Assembly (NCBI RefSeq): GCF_010093305.1
Contig: NZ_PDWS01000022.1
Location: 1-64,000 of the forward strand
Direction of reading: 5' to 3'
DNA length: 64,000 nt
Origin: Pseudoxanthomonas sacheonensis
Lineage (GTDB): Bacteria > Pseudomonadota > Gammaproteobacteria > Xanthomonadales > Xanthomonadaceae
The stretch's first letter is position 1. The number at the start of each line of letters is the position of its first letter. The translations under genes were made by a program, and so were the position numbers. This document shows, piece by piece, positions 22,315 through 30,860 of this stretch. The notes beneath the pieces were generated by a model. The model was not told the DNA's origin. It worked only from the letters and a program-made list of their open reading frames with translations, and did no database searches.

Positions 22315-23751
22315 ATGCCCATTGCCGTAAACCAACAATCCGAAGAGGTCAAAGACCTCGCGGAGCAGTGGCCCGTGCTGGAAGCCCTCATGCAGGGCAC
22401 GCCCGCCATGCGCGCGGGTGCGCAGGCGTACTTGCCGCGGTGGCCGAATGAGTCCGCAGAGAGCTTTGCGGCACGCCTGGCCACCGCCACCCTCACGCCG
22501 CTGTATCGGCGCACAGTGCGGGTGATGGCAGGCAAGCCGTTCTCCAAGGATGTCACGCTCTCGGAAGAGTCGCCGGCAAGCATCAAAACGTGGTCGGAGG
22601 ACATCGACCTGCAAGGCGTATCCCTGCATTCCTTCGCCGCCGAGATGTTCGAGGAGACCTTCTACGGCCTGGCCGGAATCCTGGTGGACTATCCCCGCGT
22701 GGGGCCGGCGCCCAATGGCGTGCGCACCGTTGCGCAGGTCGAGGCCACCGGCGCCCGCCCGTACTGGGTGCGTGTGAAGCACAACCAGATTCTTGGCTGG
22801 CGCGCGGCCAACATCGCCGGCAAGATGAAGCTGACGCAGCTGCGCTTGCTGGAATCGGTCGAGGAAGACGACGGCGAATGGGGGACGAAGGTCGTCCAGC
22901 AGGTCCGCGTGCTGACTCCCGGTGCATGGCGCATCTACCAGGCCAGCACCGTGAAGGCCGACAAGGGCGCCTGGAAGCTGGTCGGCCAGGGCGTGACCAG
23001 CCTGGCCGATATCCCGTTCGTGCCGCTGTATGGCTCGCGCATCGCCTTCATGCTGGGCGCGCCGCCGCTGCTGGACCTGGCCTACCTCAATGTGAAGCAC
23101 TGGCAGTCGCAGAGCGACCAGGACACGATCCTACACGTGGCGCGCGTGCCCATCCTGGCCATGATCGGCGCGGACGACAACAGCGAGCTGACCGTGGGCA
23201 CGTCCTCGGCGGTGAAGCTGCCAATGGGCTCGGACATGAAGTTCGTCGAGCATTCGGGCGCCGCCATCGAGGCCGGCCGCTTGTCGCTGGTCGACCTGCA
23301 GGATCAGGCGATCACCACCGGCGCCGAACTGCTAGTCAAGAAGCCGGGCGACCGCTCAGCTACTGAAGCGGCCGGCGACCAGGAGGGCAACAAATCCGAC
23401 CTGCAGCGCATGACTGAGGCGATGGAGGATTCGCTGGACCAGGCCCTGCAGTTCATGGCCGAGTACGCGCGCTTGCCGTCCGGCGGCAACGTGTCGCTGT
23501 TCAAGGACTTCGGCGCAGCCACGCTTAGCGACGCCAGTGCCACATTGATCAAGGACCTTCAAGCGGCTGGCCTGATCTCCAAGGAGACCGCCATCACCGA
23601 GTTGCAGCGCCGCGGGGTGCTGTCGCCCGAGGTGGATCCGAAGGAGGAGGCCGACAAGGTCGAAGCGGATGGCCCTCTGCCGGGCCAGATGGTCGACGGC
23701 GTCGACGCTGACGGGAACCCACTCGGTAAGCCGGTGGCCACGCAAGTTTGA
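22315..23751 (+). CDS. DUF4055 portal protein
   Basis: A protein of 478 residues in the portal position directly after terL. The pattern (YLPRWPNESAESFAARL, then LTPLYRRTVRVMAGKPF) is that of DUF4055, a family that replaces the classic phage portal annotation in many siphoviruses. The C-terminal third is helical and acidic. It should form the dodecameric ring at the capsid vertex through which DNA is packaged. Confidence 0.85.
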   Translation: MPIAVNQQSEEVKDLAEQWPVLEALMQGTPAMRAGAQAYLPRWPNESAESFAARLATATLTPLYRRTVRVMAGKPFSKDVTLSEESPASIKTWSEDIDLQGVSLHSFAAEMFEETFYGLAGILVDYPRVGPAPNGVRTVAQVEATGARPYWVRVKHNQILGWRAANIAGKMKLTQLRLLESVEEDDGEWGTKVVQQVRVLTPGAWRIYQASTVKADKGAWKLVGQGVTSLADIPFVPLYGSRIAFMLGAPPLLDLAYLNVKHWQSQSDQDTILHVARVPILAMIGADDNSELTVGTSSAVKLPMGSDMKFVEHSGAAIEAGRLSLVDLQDQAITTGAELLVKKPGDRSATEAAGDQEGNKSDLQRMTEAMEDSLDQALQFMAEYARLPSGGNVSLFKDFGAATLSDASATLIKDLQAAGLISKETAITELQRRGVLSPEVDPKEEADKVEADGPLPGQMVDGVDADGNPLGKPVATQV

Positions 23752-24851
23752 TGGCCGCCGTCAATGCCCGCCTGCAGGACGAGGCGGTAGACCACGCCGT
23801 CAACCTGCACCGGTACAGCAACGGGATCGTGCGGCGTATGGTTGCCGTGCTGAACCGTACGGATGCACGCCTCAGCGCACAGTTGGCCGAGCAGCTCATG
23901 CGCCTGGACGCTTCGACCTTCACGGTCGAGCGACTTGAAAGCCTGTTGCGCTCGGTGCGCGAGCTGAACGAGCGCGCGTACAGTCAGGTGCTGGAAGCGC
24001 TCGAACCGGAGATTCAGGGCCTGGCCGAATACGAGGCTGGGTATCAGTACCGCGCGCTGCGCGAGGCGGTCCCAGCTGCGGTGCAAATTCGCTTTGCGGT
24101 GAGCGCTGTCGGCGCCGACCAGGTATACGCCGCCGCCCTATCGCGCCCGTTCCAAGGCCGCCTGCTCAGCGGCTGGTTCCAGAACCTGCCAGAGAGCCGC
24201 ATGCGCCTGATTCAGAACACCGTGCGCGCCGGTTACATGGAAGGGCGCACCGCCGCGGAGATCGTGCGGCAGATCAGGGGAACGAAGGCGCTGAACTATG
24301 CGGACGGTATCCTTGACCGGAGCCGGCGGGAGCTGATGACCGTCGTCAATACCGCGCTGAGCCATACGGCGCAAACCGCGCGCGCCACATTCGCCGACGC
24401 GAATCGCGATCTCGTGAAGGCCACGAAATGGGTCTCGACCCTGGATGCGCGCACCTCCGAAGAATGCCGGATCCGCGACGGGCTGCTGTACGAGGTCGAC
24501 ACCCACAAGCCGATCGGCCACCGCATCCCCTGGCTGCAGGGACCCGGCCGGCTGCATTTCAATTGCCGCTCGGTGTCCACGCTGGTGACCAAATCCTGGC
24601 GCGAGCTGGGCATCGACGTCGACGACATGCCCGCGGCGACGCGCGCCTCGATGGACGGGCAGGTCCCGGCCGACACGACGTACTCCGAATGGCTGGGACG
24701 CCAGAGCGCCGAACGGCAAGACGAGGTGCTCGGCGCCGCGCGCGGAAAGCTGTTCCGGCAGGGTATCCCGATGGACAAGTTTTACAACGACAAGGGCCAG
24801 TGGTTGACGCTGGACCAGCTGTATCAGCGGGAAGGCTTGACGCGGCCGTAA
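23751..24851 (+). CDS. MuF-like minor head protein
   Basis: A protein of 366 residues starting at ATG 23751 (TGATG overlap). The long helical N-terminus is followed by a MuF domain: ELMTVVNTALSHTAQTARA, then ARTSEECRIRDG, and the ending RLHFNCRS with the usual Cys and His. It is carried with the portal and ejected or retained in the head. A further C-terminal helical region of about 70 residues has no toxin motif that I can see. Confidence 0.85.
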   Translation: MAAVNARLQDEAVDHAVNLHRYSNGIVRRMVAVLNRTDARLSAQLAEQLMRLDASTFTVERLESLLRSVRELNERAYSQVLEALEPEIQGLAEYEAGYQYRALREAVPAAVQIRFAVSAVGADQVYAAALSRPFQGRLLSGWFQNLPESRMRLIQNTVRAGYMEGRTAAEIVRQIRGTKALNYADGILDRSRRELMTVVNTALSHTAQTARATFADANRDLVKATKWVSTLDARTSEECRIRDGLLYEVDTHKPIGHRIPWLQGPGRLHFNCRSVSTLVTKSWRELGIDVDDMPAATRASMDGQVPADTTYSEWLGRQSAERQDEVLGAARGKLFRQGIPMDKFYNDKGQWLTLDQLYQREGLTRP

Positions 24852-24872
24852 GACGTGCCACCATTGACCAAG

Positions 24873-25064
24873 ATGCCGAAGTTCCGAGTCATTGAGGGCG
24901 GTGCAGCTCCAGCGCTGAAGCGCAAGCGGGCGCCCCGCCAGAAAGACCTACCGCAATGCCACCGATGCCAGGGTCGCGAGACCGTCCAGGCGTCCATCGG
25001 CAACGTGCGGAACCGCTTGTGCGTGACGTGCCTGATGAAGGGCGAGCGCGTGGTGGTGGAGTAG
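24873..25064 (+). CDS. 63-residue zinc-ribbon phage protein
   Basis: The start is placed at ATG 24873; a GTG at 24855 is possible. A basic N-terminus (LKRKRAPRQK) precedes two Cys pairs (CHRCQG and CVTCLM), forming a zinc ribbon. It has the size and position of a conserved small protein found between MuF and scaffold genes in related siphoviruses. The function is unknown. Confidence 0.65.
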   Translation: MPKFRVIEGGAAPALKRKRAPRQKDLPQCHRCQGRETVQASIGNVRNRLCVTCLMKGERVVVE

Positions 25065-25258
25065 AGATTTTCCGGATGGAATACTGAGTAGGGAGGCATC
25101 CCGAAAGGAGCTAGTTCGGAGACATTGCGAATTTCCCGGCAACGTGGCCCAGCAGGCTGCAGTCGTGGAGTACCCAGTCGCGCCGGGGTCGTAATGGATT
25201 AACCGTCTGCATGCCTCTGCTGGAGGATAAGTTGCAGGCGGAAGGCGCCGATTATTCC

Positions 25259-25286
25259 AAAGGGGTCAGCTTCGGCTGGCCCTTTT
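25259..25286 (+). terminator. TTCG-loop hairpin terminator
   Basis: A twelve-pair stem with two G-T pairs and a TTCG loop; the 3' arm ends in TTTT. It lies about 75 bases before the scaffold start and could reduce read-through from the portal genes. Confidence 0.65.
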
Positions 25287-25298
25287 CAAATTCAAACC

Positions 25299-25323
25299 AA
25301 AGCGCCCTCGGGGCGCTTTTTTT
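25299..25323 (+). terminator. second terminator in tandem
   Basis: AAGCGCC-CTCG-GGGCGCTT followed by a T-run. It is 13 bases after the previous hairpin, and the pair forms a strong double stop before the scaffold gene. Confidence 0.8.
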
Positions 25324-25360
25324 ATGCGCCAAAGGCGCCAACCAGTCCAAGGGACATACC

Positions 25361-25993
25361 GTGAGCGAAATCGACCTCAACAGCAAAGAAGTGAAAGACG
25401 CCATCGCCGCAGCGGTAGCCGAACAGGTGACCGAGCAGACCGAGGGTCTGAAGGCGAAAAACGCTGAACTGATCATCAAGCTGAAGAAGGCCAAAGAGGG
25501 ATCGACCATCGACCCTTCAGACCTCGAAGCTGTTGAGAAGGAGCGCGACGAGTGGAAGGGCAAAGCCCAGCTCGCCGAAAAGGCGGCGAAGAAAGCCACC
25601 ACCGACCTAGAAGCCGCCAACAAGCGCGCCGAAACAGCGGAAGGCTTCACCTCAAAGCTGCTGGTCGACAACGGGCTGACGGACGCACTGGTCAAGGCGG
25701 GGGTTACCAACCCAGTCCACCAAAAGGCGGCCAAAGCCATGCTCGCGGGGCAAGTGGAATTGACGGACGAGAACGGCACGAAGGTGCCAATGCTCTCCGG
25801 CAAGAAGCTGGCCGACTCCATCACCGAATGGGCAGGCACCGACGAAGGCAAGTTCTTCGTGACGGCGCCTGATGCAAACGGTGGCGGCGCACACAACAAC
25901 GGTCGCCAAGGCGATCCCCCGAAGGGTGACATGGGCGGTGACAAGGCGGCACGAACCGCACGCGCAGCCGAGTTGCTCAAACAGAACAGCTGA
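25361..25993 (+). CDS. capsid scaffold protein
   Basis: A protein of 210 residues with start at GTG 25361. The N-terminal two thirds is a charged coiled coil rich in Ala, Glu and Lys (VKDAIAAAVAEQVTEQ, then EKAAKKATTDLEAANKRAE). The rest is acidic and Gly-rich, ending in a basic helix (ARTARAAELLKQ). Position before the major capsid gene and the amino-acid make-up fit a scaffolding protein that directs prohead assembly. No protease domain is seen. Confidence 0.8.
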   Translation: MSEIDLNSKEVKDAIAAAVAEQVTEQTEGLKAKNAELIIKLKKAKEGSTIDPSDLEAVEKERDEWKGKAQLAEKAAKKATTDLEAANKRAETAEGFTSKLLVDNGLTDALVKAGVTNPVHQKAAKAMLAGQVELTDENGTKVPMLSGKKLADSITEWAGTDEGKFFVTAPDANGGGAHNNGRQGDPPKGDMGGDKAARTARAAELLKQNS

Positions 25994-26006
25994 TTAAGGA
26001 ATACGT

Positions 26007-26966
26007 ATGTCCCTCACCAACATGAAAGTGTTCAACGCCACGGTCCAGACCGCGACGATCGAATACCTCGGCCAACAGGTCGAGAAGTTCAACGCCGCTT
26101 CGCGCGGTGCCATCGTGCTGACCTCCGAAGGTTTCGAAGGCGACTATCGCTTCGAGAACTTCTGGGCCGGCATCCACGCCGCACAGCGTCGCGTCGACCG
26201 CTATGCTTCCAACGCCGCTGCTTCCGCAACCGCGCTCGCGCAGCTGCAGTCGGTCGGCGTCAAGGTCGCCGGTGGTTTCGGTCCCATCATCTGGGAGCCG
26301 GGCCAGCTGTCCTGGGTGCAGAAGTCGCCGGCCGAAGCGGTCGAGGTGATCTCGCGCAACCTGGCCGAAGCGATCATGAAGGATCAGCTGAACTCGGCCA
26401 TCGCCGCGTTGGTTGCGGCCATCGAAGCGCAGGCGTCCGCCACCCACGACACCAACACCGGTCCGATGACCTACGTCGACCTGAACCTGGCGCACGCCAA
26501 ATTCGGTGACTCGTCCAGCCTGATCGTGGCGGATGTGGTCGACGGTGCGACCTACCACTCGCTGATCGGCCAGAACCTGACCAACGCGCAGCAGCTGTAC
26601 GTCAGCTCCGGCGTGCTGGTGGTCGACATCCTCGGTAAGGCAGTGGTCGTCACCGACGCCCCCGCCCTGCGCGAGACCGGCACCGGTGCGGACGTGAAGG
26701 CGCTGGGTCTGGTGTCGGGTGCTGCGACCGTGTACGACGGCTCTGCCCTGATCGTGAACACCGAAACCAGCAACGGCAAGGAGCGCATCGAAACCACGTT
26801 CCAGGCCGACTACGACTTCGGTCTGGCGCTGAAGGGTTACGCCTGGGATACCGCCAACGGCGGCAAGTCCCCGACGTCGGCCGAACTGGCTACCGGTTCC
26901 AACTGGGACAAGGTCGCGACGGACATCAAGCACACCGCCGGTGTGCTGGTGCTGGCAACCGCCTGA
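26007..26966 (+). CDS. major capsid protein
   Basis: A protein of 319 residues, highly expressed by position and codon use. The N-terminus begins MSLTNMKVFNATVQ and the body is beta-rich with repeated Gly/Ser turns. HK97-fold assignment is by gene order (scaffold before, connector after) and size. A terminator follows immediately. No cleavage of a propeptide is expected because a separate scaffold exists. Confidence 0.85.
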   Translation: MSLTNMKVFNATVQTATIEYLGQQVEKFNAASRGAIVLTSEGFEGDYRFENFWAGIHAAQRRVDRYASNAAASATALAQLQSVGVKVAGGFGPIIWEPGQLSWVQKSPAEAVEVISRNLAEAIMKDQLNSAIAALVAAIEAQASATHDTNTGPMTYVDLNLAHAKFGDSSSLIVADVVDGATYHSLIGQNLTNAQQLYVSSGVLVVDILGKAVVVTDAPALRETGTGADVKALGLVSGAATVYDGSALIVNTETSNGKERIETTFQADYDFGLALKGYAWDTANGGKSPTSAELATGSNWDKVATDIKHTAGVLVLATA

Positions 26967-26971
26967 GCCTG

Positions 26972-27000
26972 AAGGGGGCGCTTTCGGGCGCCCCCTTTCT
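26972..27000 (+). terminator. terminator after the capsid gene
   Basis: A ten-pair stem AAGGGGGCGC / GCGCCCCCTT around a short loop, followed by a weak T-rich tail. It lies just after the capsid stop and before the methyltransferase gene. It may lower expression of what follows while protecting the abundant capsid message. Confidence 0.7.
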
Positions 27001-27002
27001 CT

Positions 27003-27560
27003 ATGGACAACACCGAAAGCGAGCGCGCCAAGTACCAGGCGGTTTGGACGGATCCGCGTTACCGCATCATCTCGCCGGGCCTGCGTCACCTGAAAGACGC
27101 GCTTGAATGGATGCAGCCCGAGGCAGGGGCCTCGGTTACGGATTGGGGATCCGGCTCCGGTCAAGCGACCGATGCGATGGTTGCGCAGGGATACGCCGTC
27201 AGGATGGTGGACATCGCGGCCAATGCCTACGAGGGCCCGAACGGGCCAGTGATTGAGGCCTGCTTGTGGGAACTGCCCGCCGAACTGGGGGCAACAGATT
27301 ACGGATTTTGCGCTGATGTGATGGAGCACTTGCCACCCGACAAGGTGGAAGAGGTGTTCGCTCAGATCGCCGCGCGCACTACGAAAGCCTGCTATTTCCA
27401 AATCGCGCTGTTTCACGACAGCTGCTTCACCGACAACGGCCCGCTGCACCTGAGCGTGTTCCCGCCCGAGTGGTGGGAGAAGCGCCTACGCGCGGCGTTC
27501 AGCGGAGTCGAGATCCGGATGGTCAAGCGCAAGCACCTCTTGGCCGTCTGCACCGTATGA
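27003..27560 (+). CDS. class I SAM-dependent methyltransferase
   Basis: A protein of 185 residues. The SAM-binding motif DWGSGSGQATDAM (about 46-58) is followed by VRMVDIAANA with the acidic residue for ribose binding, and by FCADVMEHLPPD. It lacks the DNA-methylase DPPY motif, so the substrate is more likely a sugar, small molecule or protein. It forms a pair with the next gene (ATGA overlap) inside the head module. It may modify a glycan on the virion (inference). Confidence 0.75.
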   Translation: MDNTESERAKYQAVWTDPRYRIISPGLRHLKDALEWMQPEAGASVTDWGSGSGQATDAMVAQGYAVRMVDIAANAYEGPNGPVIEACLWELPAELGATDYGFCADVMEHLPPDKVEEVFAQIAARTTKACYFQIALFHDSCFTDNGPLHLSVFPPEWWEKRLRAAFSGVEIRMVKRKHLLAVCTV

Positions 27561-28240
27561 CCGATTTTCGCGATCTGATCCTGAAGCACAAAGGCAAGCG
27601 GTTCTGCATCATGGGCGGTTCGCCCTCTTTGCCTGAGCACCTGGCGGGCGTCGAGGCGGACATCTACATCAGCACGAACGCGCACGGGATAGACCTGCAG
27701 GCGCCGGACTACCTGCTGGCGATGGATGAGCGCAACAGTCGCGAGAACTGTCCGATGGGCCCGTTCCTGCGCGAGCGCAGCGACGCATCGATCATCAGCC
27801 CGCACGCGTACGCGGACTACCAGCTCGTCAGCTGGCCGCAAGCGCCGCGCTTCGTGCTCTCGGGCATGGTCGCCGCCTGGGCCGCCTACATGATGGGCGC
27901 GAAGGTCGTGATTCTGGCCGGGTGCGATGGCTACGGCGGCGAGCACGGGTATGTGCTGGAAGCGCAGAAGATCGCGCGCGACATCGCGGTGCCGGTGCGC
28001 CTGGCCGGCGGCGGTCCGCTAACGCGGACGTGGCCTGAGTACGACCCCAGCGAGAAGTTTGGGCGCTACAGCGAGCCGGCAGCGATCAGTGCCTGGCTCG
28101 GCGTCGAGGCCCCGGTGAAGATCCGCGTGCGCAAGCCCTGCTACATCCGCGGCGCAGACAGGCTCATCGGGTGGGAAGGCATAGTCATGCGGCATGAAGT
28201 CGCACGGCAACTGAAGCATTACATGGTCGAGGTGCTCTGA
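27557..28240 (+). CDS. MptE-like/DUF115-type Rossmann protein
   Basis: A protein of 227 residues. The start RFCIMGGSPSL resembles the nucleotide-binding loop of MptE-like (DUF115) proteins, and SGMVAAWAAYMMGAKVVILAGCDGYGG matches the conserved second half. Relatives include a pterin pyrophosphokinase and motility-associated glycan enzymes, so the substrate remains open. Paired with the methyltransferase, it could act in surface or virion glycan modification. Confidence 0.6.
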   Translation: MTDFRDLILKHKGKRFCIMGGSPSLPEHLAGVEADIYISTNAHGIDLQAPDYLLAMDERNSRENCPMGPFLRERSDASIISPHAYADYQLVSWPQAPRFVLSGMVAAWAAYMMGAKVVILAGCDGYGGEHGYVLEAQKIARDIAVPVRLAGGGPLTRTWPEYDPSEKFGRYSEPAAISAWLGVEAPVKIRVRKPCYIRGADRLIGWEGIVMRHEVARQLKHYMVEVL

Positions 28241-28428
28241 TGGCAATCGTGAATGCACAGACGTTCGGAAAACGACTGTGTGATGCCGTCGGTGTCAATT
28301 CTGAACGCTGCTCGGGCCTGACCATAGAAGTCGAGTCTGGAGATTTTGTTCGCGTGATTGCCACCTACACGCTGGATGACGAGCAGGGCGACAAGGTCAT
28401 CAAGTTGCTCGGCGAGAGGTCTGAATAA
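28240..28428 (+). CDS. 62-residue small head-module protein
   Basis: A small alpha/beta protein. The start overlaps the previous stop (TGATG), and its stop overlaps the next start in the same way. It begins MAIVNAQTF. No family is recognised. Position suggests a head-completion or accessory protein. Confidence 0.55.
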   Translation: MAIVNAQTFGKRLCDAVGVNSERCSGLTIEVESGDFVRVIATYTLDDEQGDKVIKLLGERSE

Positions 28429-28922
28429 TGGCAATCGTGGTCGAGGACGGCACCGGCAAAGCGGACGCCGAGGCCTACATCACCGTCGCCGATGCGGATG
28501 CCTACTTCGCCGCGCGCGGTAACGCCGCCTGGGCCGCTTTGACGACGGGCCAGAAAGAGCAGGCCCTGCTCCTGGGCGCCGACTACATGGAAGCGGTCTA
28601 CGGCTCACGCTGGAAGGGCGACCGCGTCTCGATGACGCAGGCGCTGTCTTGGCCGCGCGATGGCGTATGTGTGAACGGGTTCGAGGTTCCGGATGACGTA
28701 GTTCCAGTCGCAGTCCAGCGCGCCAACGCCGAACTGGCCGTGCGCGCTTCGGCGGGTACTTTGCTGGTGGACCAGGGCGCGCAAGTAGTGTCCGAGACGG
28801 TCGGTCCGATCTCGGTGACCTATGCAACTGGCGCGCGGCAGTACACGAAATATGCCTACGTTGATGGTCTGCTGGGGCAGTACATGACGGGAAGCGGTCA
28901 GATTCCGGTGGTGCGGGCGTAG
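28428..28922 (+). CDS. head-tail connector, DnaT-like family
   Basis: A protein of 164 residues. The opening AIVVEDGTGKADAEAYITVADADAYFAARG followed by a helical section with ALLLGADYMEAVYG and RWKG is the pattern annotated as DnaT-like or gp6-type connector proteins. Position after capsid and before neck genes favours the connector role; DNA replication is unlikely. Confidence 0.75.
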   Translation: MAIVVEDGTGKADAEAYITVADADAYFAARGNAAWAALTTGQKEQALLLGADYMEAVYGSRWKGDRVSMTQALSWPRDGVCVNGFEVPDDVVPVAVQRANAELAVRASAGTLLVDQGAQVVSETVGPISVTYATGARQYTKYAYVDGLLGQYMTGSGQIPVVRA

Positions 28923-29275
28923 TGGCGAGCTTCAACTACCCCGCCACCGCAGCCACCGCAACGCGCCTACTCACCAGGTTCGGCGCTACCTGCACGCTGG
29001 TGCGTACGACAACTGGCGCCTACGACCCGGCGACTGGTAGCAACACGGTCACGGTCGAGAACCTGCCGACCACGGCCGCAGTGTTCGCCTACGACCAGAA
29101 ATACATCGACGGCACGCTGATCCTTGCGGGCGACCAACTCGCCTACTGCGCACCGGCGGTGACTCCGAAGCAAGGCGACAGCTTCACGTGGAACAGCGCG
29201 ACGTTCACGGTCATCGCCGTGAAGCCCATCTCGCCGGCGGGCATCCCCATCTTGTTCGAGGTGCAGATTCGGTGA
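28922..29275 (+). CDS. head-tail joining protein (stopper-like)
   Basis: A protein of 117 residues starting at GTG. Beta-rich with Thr/Val strands (GATCTLVRTTTGAYDPATG) and the segment GDSFTWNSATFTVIAV, as in small head-closure proteins of siphoviruses. Gene order (connector, stopper, neck, tail terminator) supports this. No enzyme motif. Confidence 0.65.
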   Translation: MASFNYPATAATATRLLTRFGATCTLVRTTTGAYDPATGSNTVTVENLPTTAAVFAYDQKYIDGTLILAGDQLAYCAPAVTPKQGDSFTWNSATFTVIAVKPISPAGIPILFEVQIR

Positions 29276-29715
29276 GCACGTTCGCCTTAGACCTGACGCG
29301 CTTCGCTGAGAAGGCGGAAGGCAACGCCGAGAAAGTCGTGCGCAAGATCGGCATCGATCTATTTTCCCGGACGGTCGAGCGCACGCCGGTTGGCAATCCG
29401 GAGAACTGGGCTTCGCCCGCACCCGCTGGCTACGTCGGTGGCCGTGCACGCGCGAACTGGAATTGCAGCATCGGCGCGGCGAGCTTCAAGGTCACCGACG
29501 AAACCGACAAGAGTGGCAACGCCACGCAGGCGAAGATCCGCAACACGCTGCACGACTGGAAGCAGGGCGACATCTACCTGATGAACAGCCTGCCGTACAT
29601 CCGCCGGCTCGAATACGACGGATGGAGTGGCCAGGCTCCGCAAGGCATGGTCCGCATCACCGTCACCGAGTTTCAGACGTTCGTCGACGCAGCGGCGCGG
29701 TCGGTCAACCCATGA
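29272..29715 (+). CDS. HK97 gp10-like neck/tail-completion protein
   Basis: A protein of 147 residues starting at GTG 29272 (GTGA). The pattern FSRTVERTPVGNP, then GGRARANW, and later LPYIRRLEYDGWSGQAPQGMVRITV is characteristic of gp10-type proteins that complete the head-tail interface. It is coupled to the tail terminator gene by ATGA. Confidence 0.8.
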   Translation: MSTFALDLTRFAEKAEGNAEKVVRKIGIDLFSRTVERTPVGNPENWASPAPAGYVGGRARANWNCSIGAASFKVTDETDKSGNATQAKIRNTLHDWKQGDIYLMNSLPYIRRLEYDGWSGQAPQGMVRITVTEFQTFVDAAARSVNP

Positions 29716-30128
29716 GCAATAAGCGGATCCGCGCGCTGTACGAGGGCAGGCTGGCGACGTGGGCGGCTGCGCGCAGCACACCGCTCCGGGTGTCCTACCA
29801 GAACCAGTCGTTCGTTCCGGTGACCGGACAGACGTACCTGCGCGCGATCCTGTTGCCGGCCGATACCAGCAGCGACGACCTGCAGGGCGCGATGCGCACC
29901 TACCGCGGCGTGTTCGGGGTCAACGTCGTGGCACCGATCAATACGGGCGCGGGCGCCGCCGAAGGCATCGCCGACGAGCTGGCTGCGCTGTTCACCATGA
30001 ATGCGCGCCTCACCGCCTCAGGTTTCACCGTCCAGCAGGTCACCCCGGCCACGCAAGCGCCCGCGCTGCAGGACGCCAGCAGCTACATCGTTCCCGTCTC
30101 ATTCCAATACCGCGCCGACACGGCGTAA
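29712..30128 (+). CDS. tail terminator protein (DUF4128-like)
   Basis: A protein of 138 residues starting at ATG 29712. A helix (IRALYEGRLATWAAA) is followed by alternating strands with QTYLRAILLPADT, GAMRTYRGVFGVNVV and VSFQYRADT at the end, as in DUF4128/tail terminator proteins. It would cap the tail tube. A transcription terminator follows the gene. Confidence 0.75.
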   Translation: MSNKRIRALYEGRLATWAAARSTPLRVSYQNQSFVPVTGQTYLRAILLPADTSSDDLQGAMRTYRGVFGVNVVAPINTGAGAAEGIADELAALFTMNARLTASGFTVQQVTPATQAPALQDASSYIVPVSFQYRADTA

Positions 30129-30151
30129 CGCTTCACCCCCGCAAGACCACA

Positions 30152-30175
30152 ACGGCCCCGAAAGGGGCTTTTTTT
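30152..30175 (+). terminator. terminator before the tail tube gene
   Basis: GCCCC-GAAA-GGGGC followed by seven T. It separates the connector genes from the highly expressed tail tube gene, which has its own good Shine-Dalgarno (GAGGAAAG). Confidence 0.8.
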
Positions 30176-30212
30176 GTGCCCGCTTGCCGGGCTTATACCG
30201 AGGAAAGACCCC

Positions 30213-30860
30213 ATGGCTGTTTCGCTTCCGAACGGTTCCATTGTCGCCATCGCAAGCGGCTATGGTTCGCCCGTCGCAATTTCTGCAATCTCCAACGCCA
30301 ACCCGGGCGTCGCCACGGCCGCCGCGCACGGCTTCACCGACGGCGACATCGTCGAGGTCGTCAGCGGCTGGTCGCGCCTGACCGACAAGATCGTGCGCGT
30401 GGATGACTCCGCGACCGGCACGTTCGACCTGGAAGGCATCGACACCACGCTGACTTCCATCTATCCGGCCGGCGGCGGTGTGGGCACGGCTCGCGAGATC
30501 ACCGGCTGGACCCAGTTGGCGCAGATCACCGGCTCCACCTCCAGCGGCGGCGAGCAGCAGTTCCTGACCTACCAGTTCCTGGAAGCTGACGCCGAAAAGC
30601 GCATCCCGACGTTCAAGTCGGCCGCGGGCATCGAGTTCACCGTTGCCGACGATCCCACCCTGCCGGGCTTCGTGCTGGCCAAGGCCGCCAACGACGACCG
30701 CGTCGCGCGCGCCGTGCGCATCACGCTGCCGAACGGCGGGCTGCTGTTCTACAACGCGTACATTTCGCTGAGCACCATCCCGTCGCTGACGGTGAACCAG
30801 CTGATGACCAACCAGGTCACGCTCTCGCTGCTGGCCGAACCCGTGCGTTACGCCGCCTGA
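30213..30860 (+). CDS. major tail tube protein
   Basis: A protein of 215 residues with start at ATG 30213. Mostly beta with a small central immunoglobulin-like stretch (HGFTDGDIVEVVSGWSRL), then EQQFLTYQFLEADAEKRIPTFKS, typical for tail tube proteins of non-contractile tails. Position before the frameshifted chaperone pair is diagnostic. It assembles into the hexameric tube rings. Confidence 0.85.
   Translation: MAVSLPNGSIVAIASGYGSPVAISAISNANPGVATAAAHGFTDGDIVEVVSGWSRLTDKIVRVDDSATGTFDLEGIDTTLTSIYPAGGGVGTAREITGWTQLAQITGSTSSGGEQQFLTYQFLEADAEKRIPTFKSAAGIEFTVADDPTLPGFVLAKAANDDRVARAVRITLPNGGLLFYNAYISLSTIPSLTVNQLMTNQVTLSLLAEPVRYAA

Larger units (their letters stand above)
25065..25360 (+). other. 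gene-free 296-base region with structured RNA and two terminators
   Basis: No reliable coding frame. The first 190 bases contain several GC-rich self-complementary stretches (for example around 25091-25125). Two strong hairpins follow at 25259-25286 and 25299-25323. The length and structure are unusual inside a compact late operon and suggest a functional RNA or control region before the scaffold and capsid genes. Confidence 0.5.

Noticed and set aside
23751-24851. Toxin domain at the C-terminus of the MuF protein
   Set aside because: Some MuF proteins carry polymorphic toxins. Here the C-terminal 70 residues show no nuclease, ADP-ribosyltransferase or protease motif and no immunity gene follows.
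28428-28922. DnaT-like replication protein
   Set aside because: The family name suggests replication, but the gene lies between capsid and neck genes and matches connector proteins often given that label.
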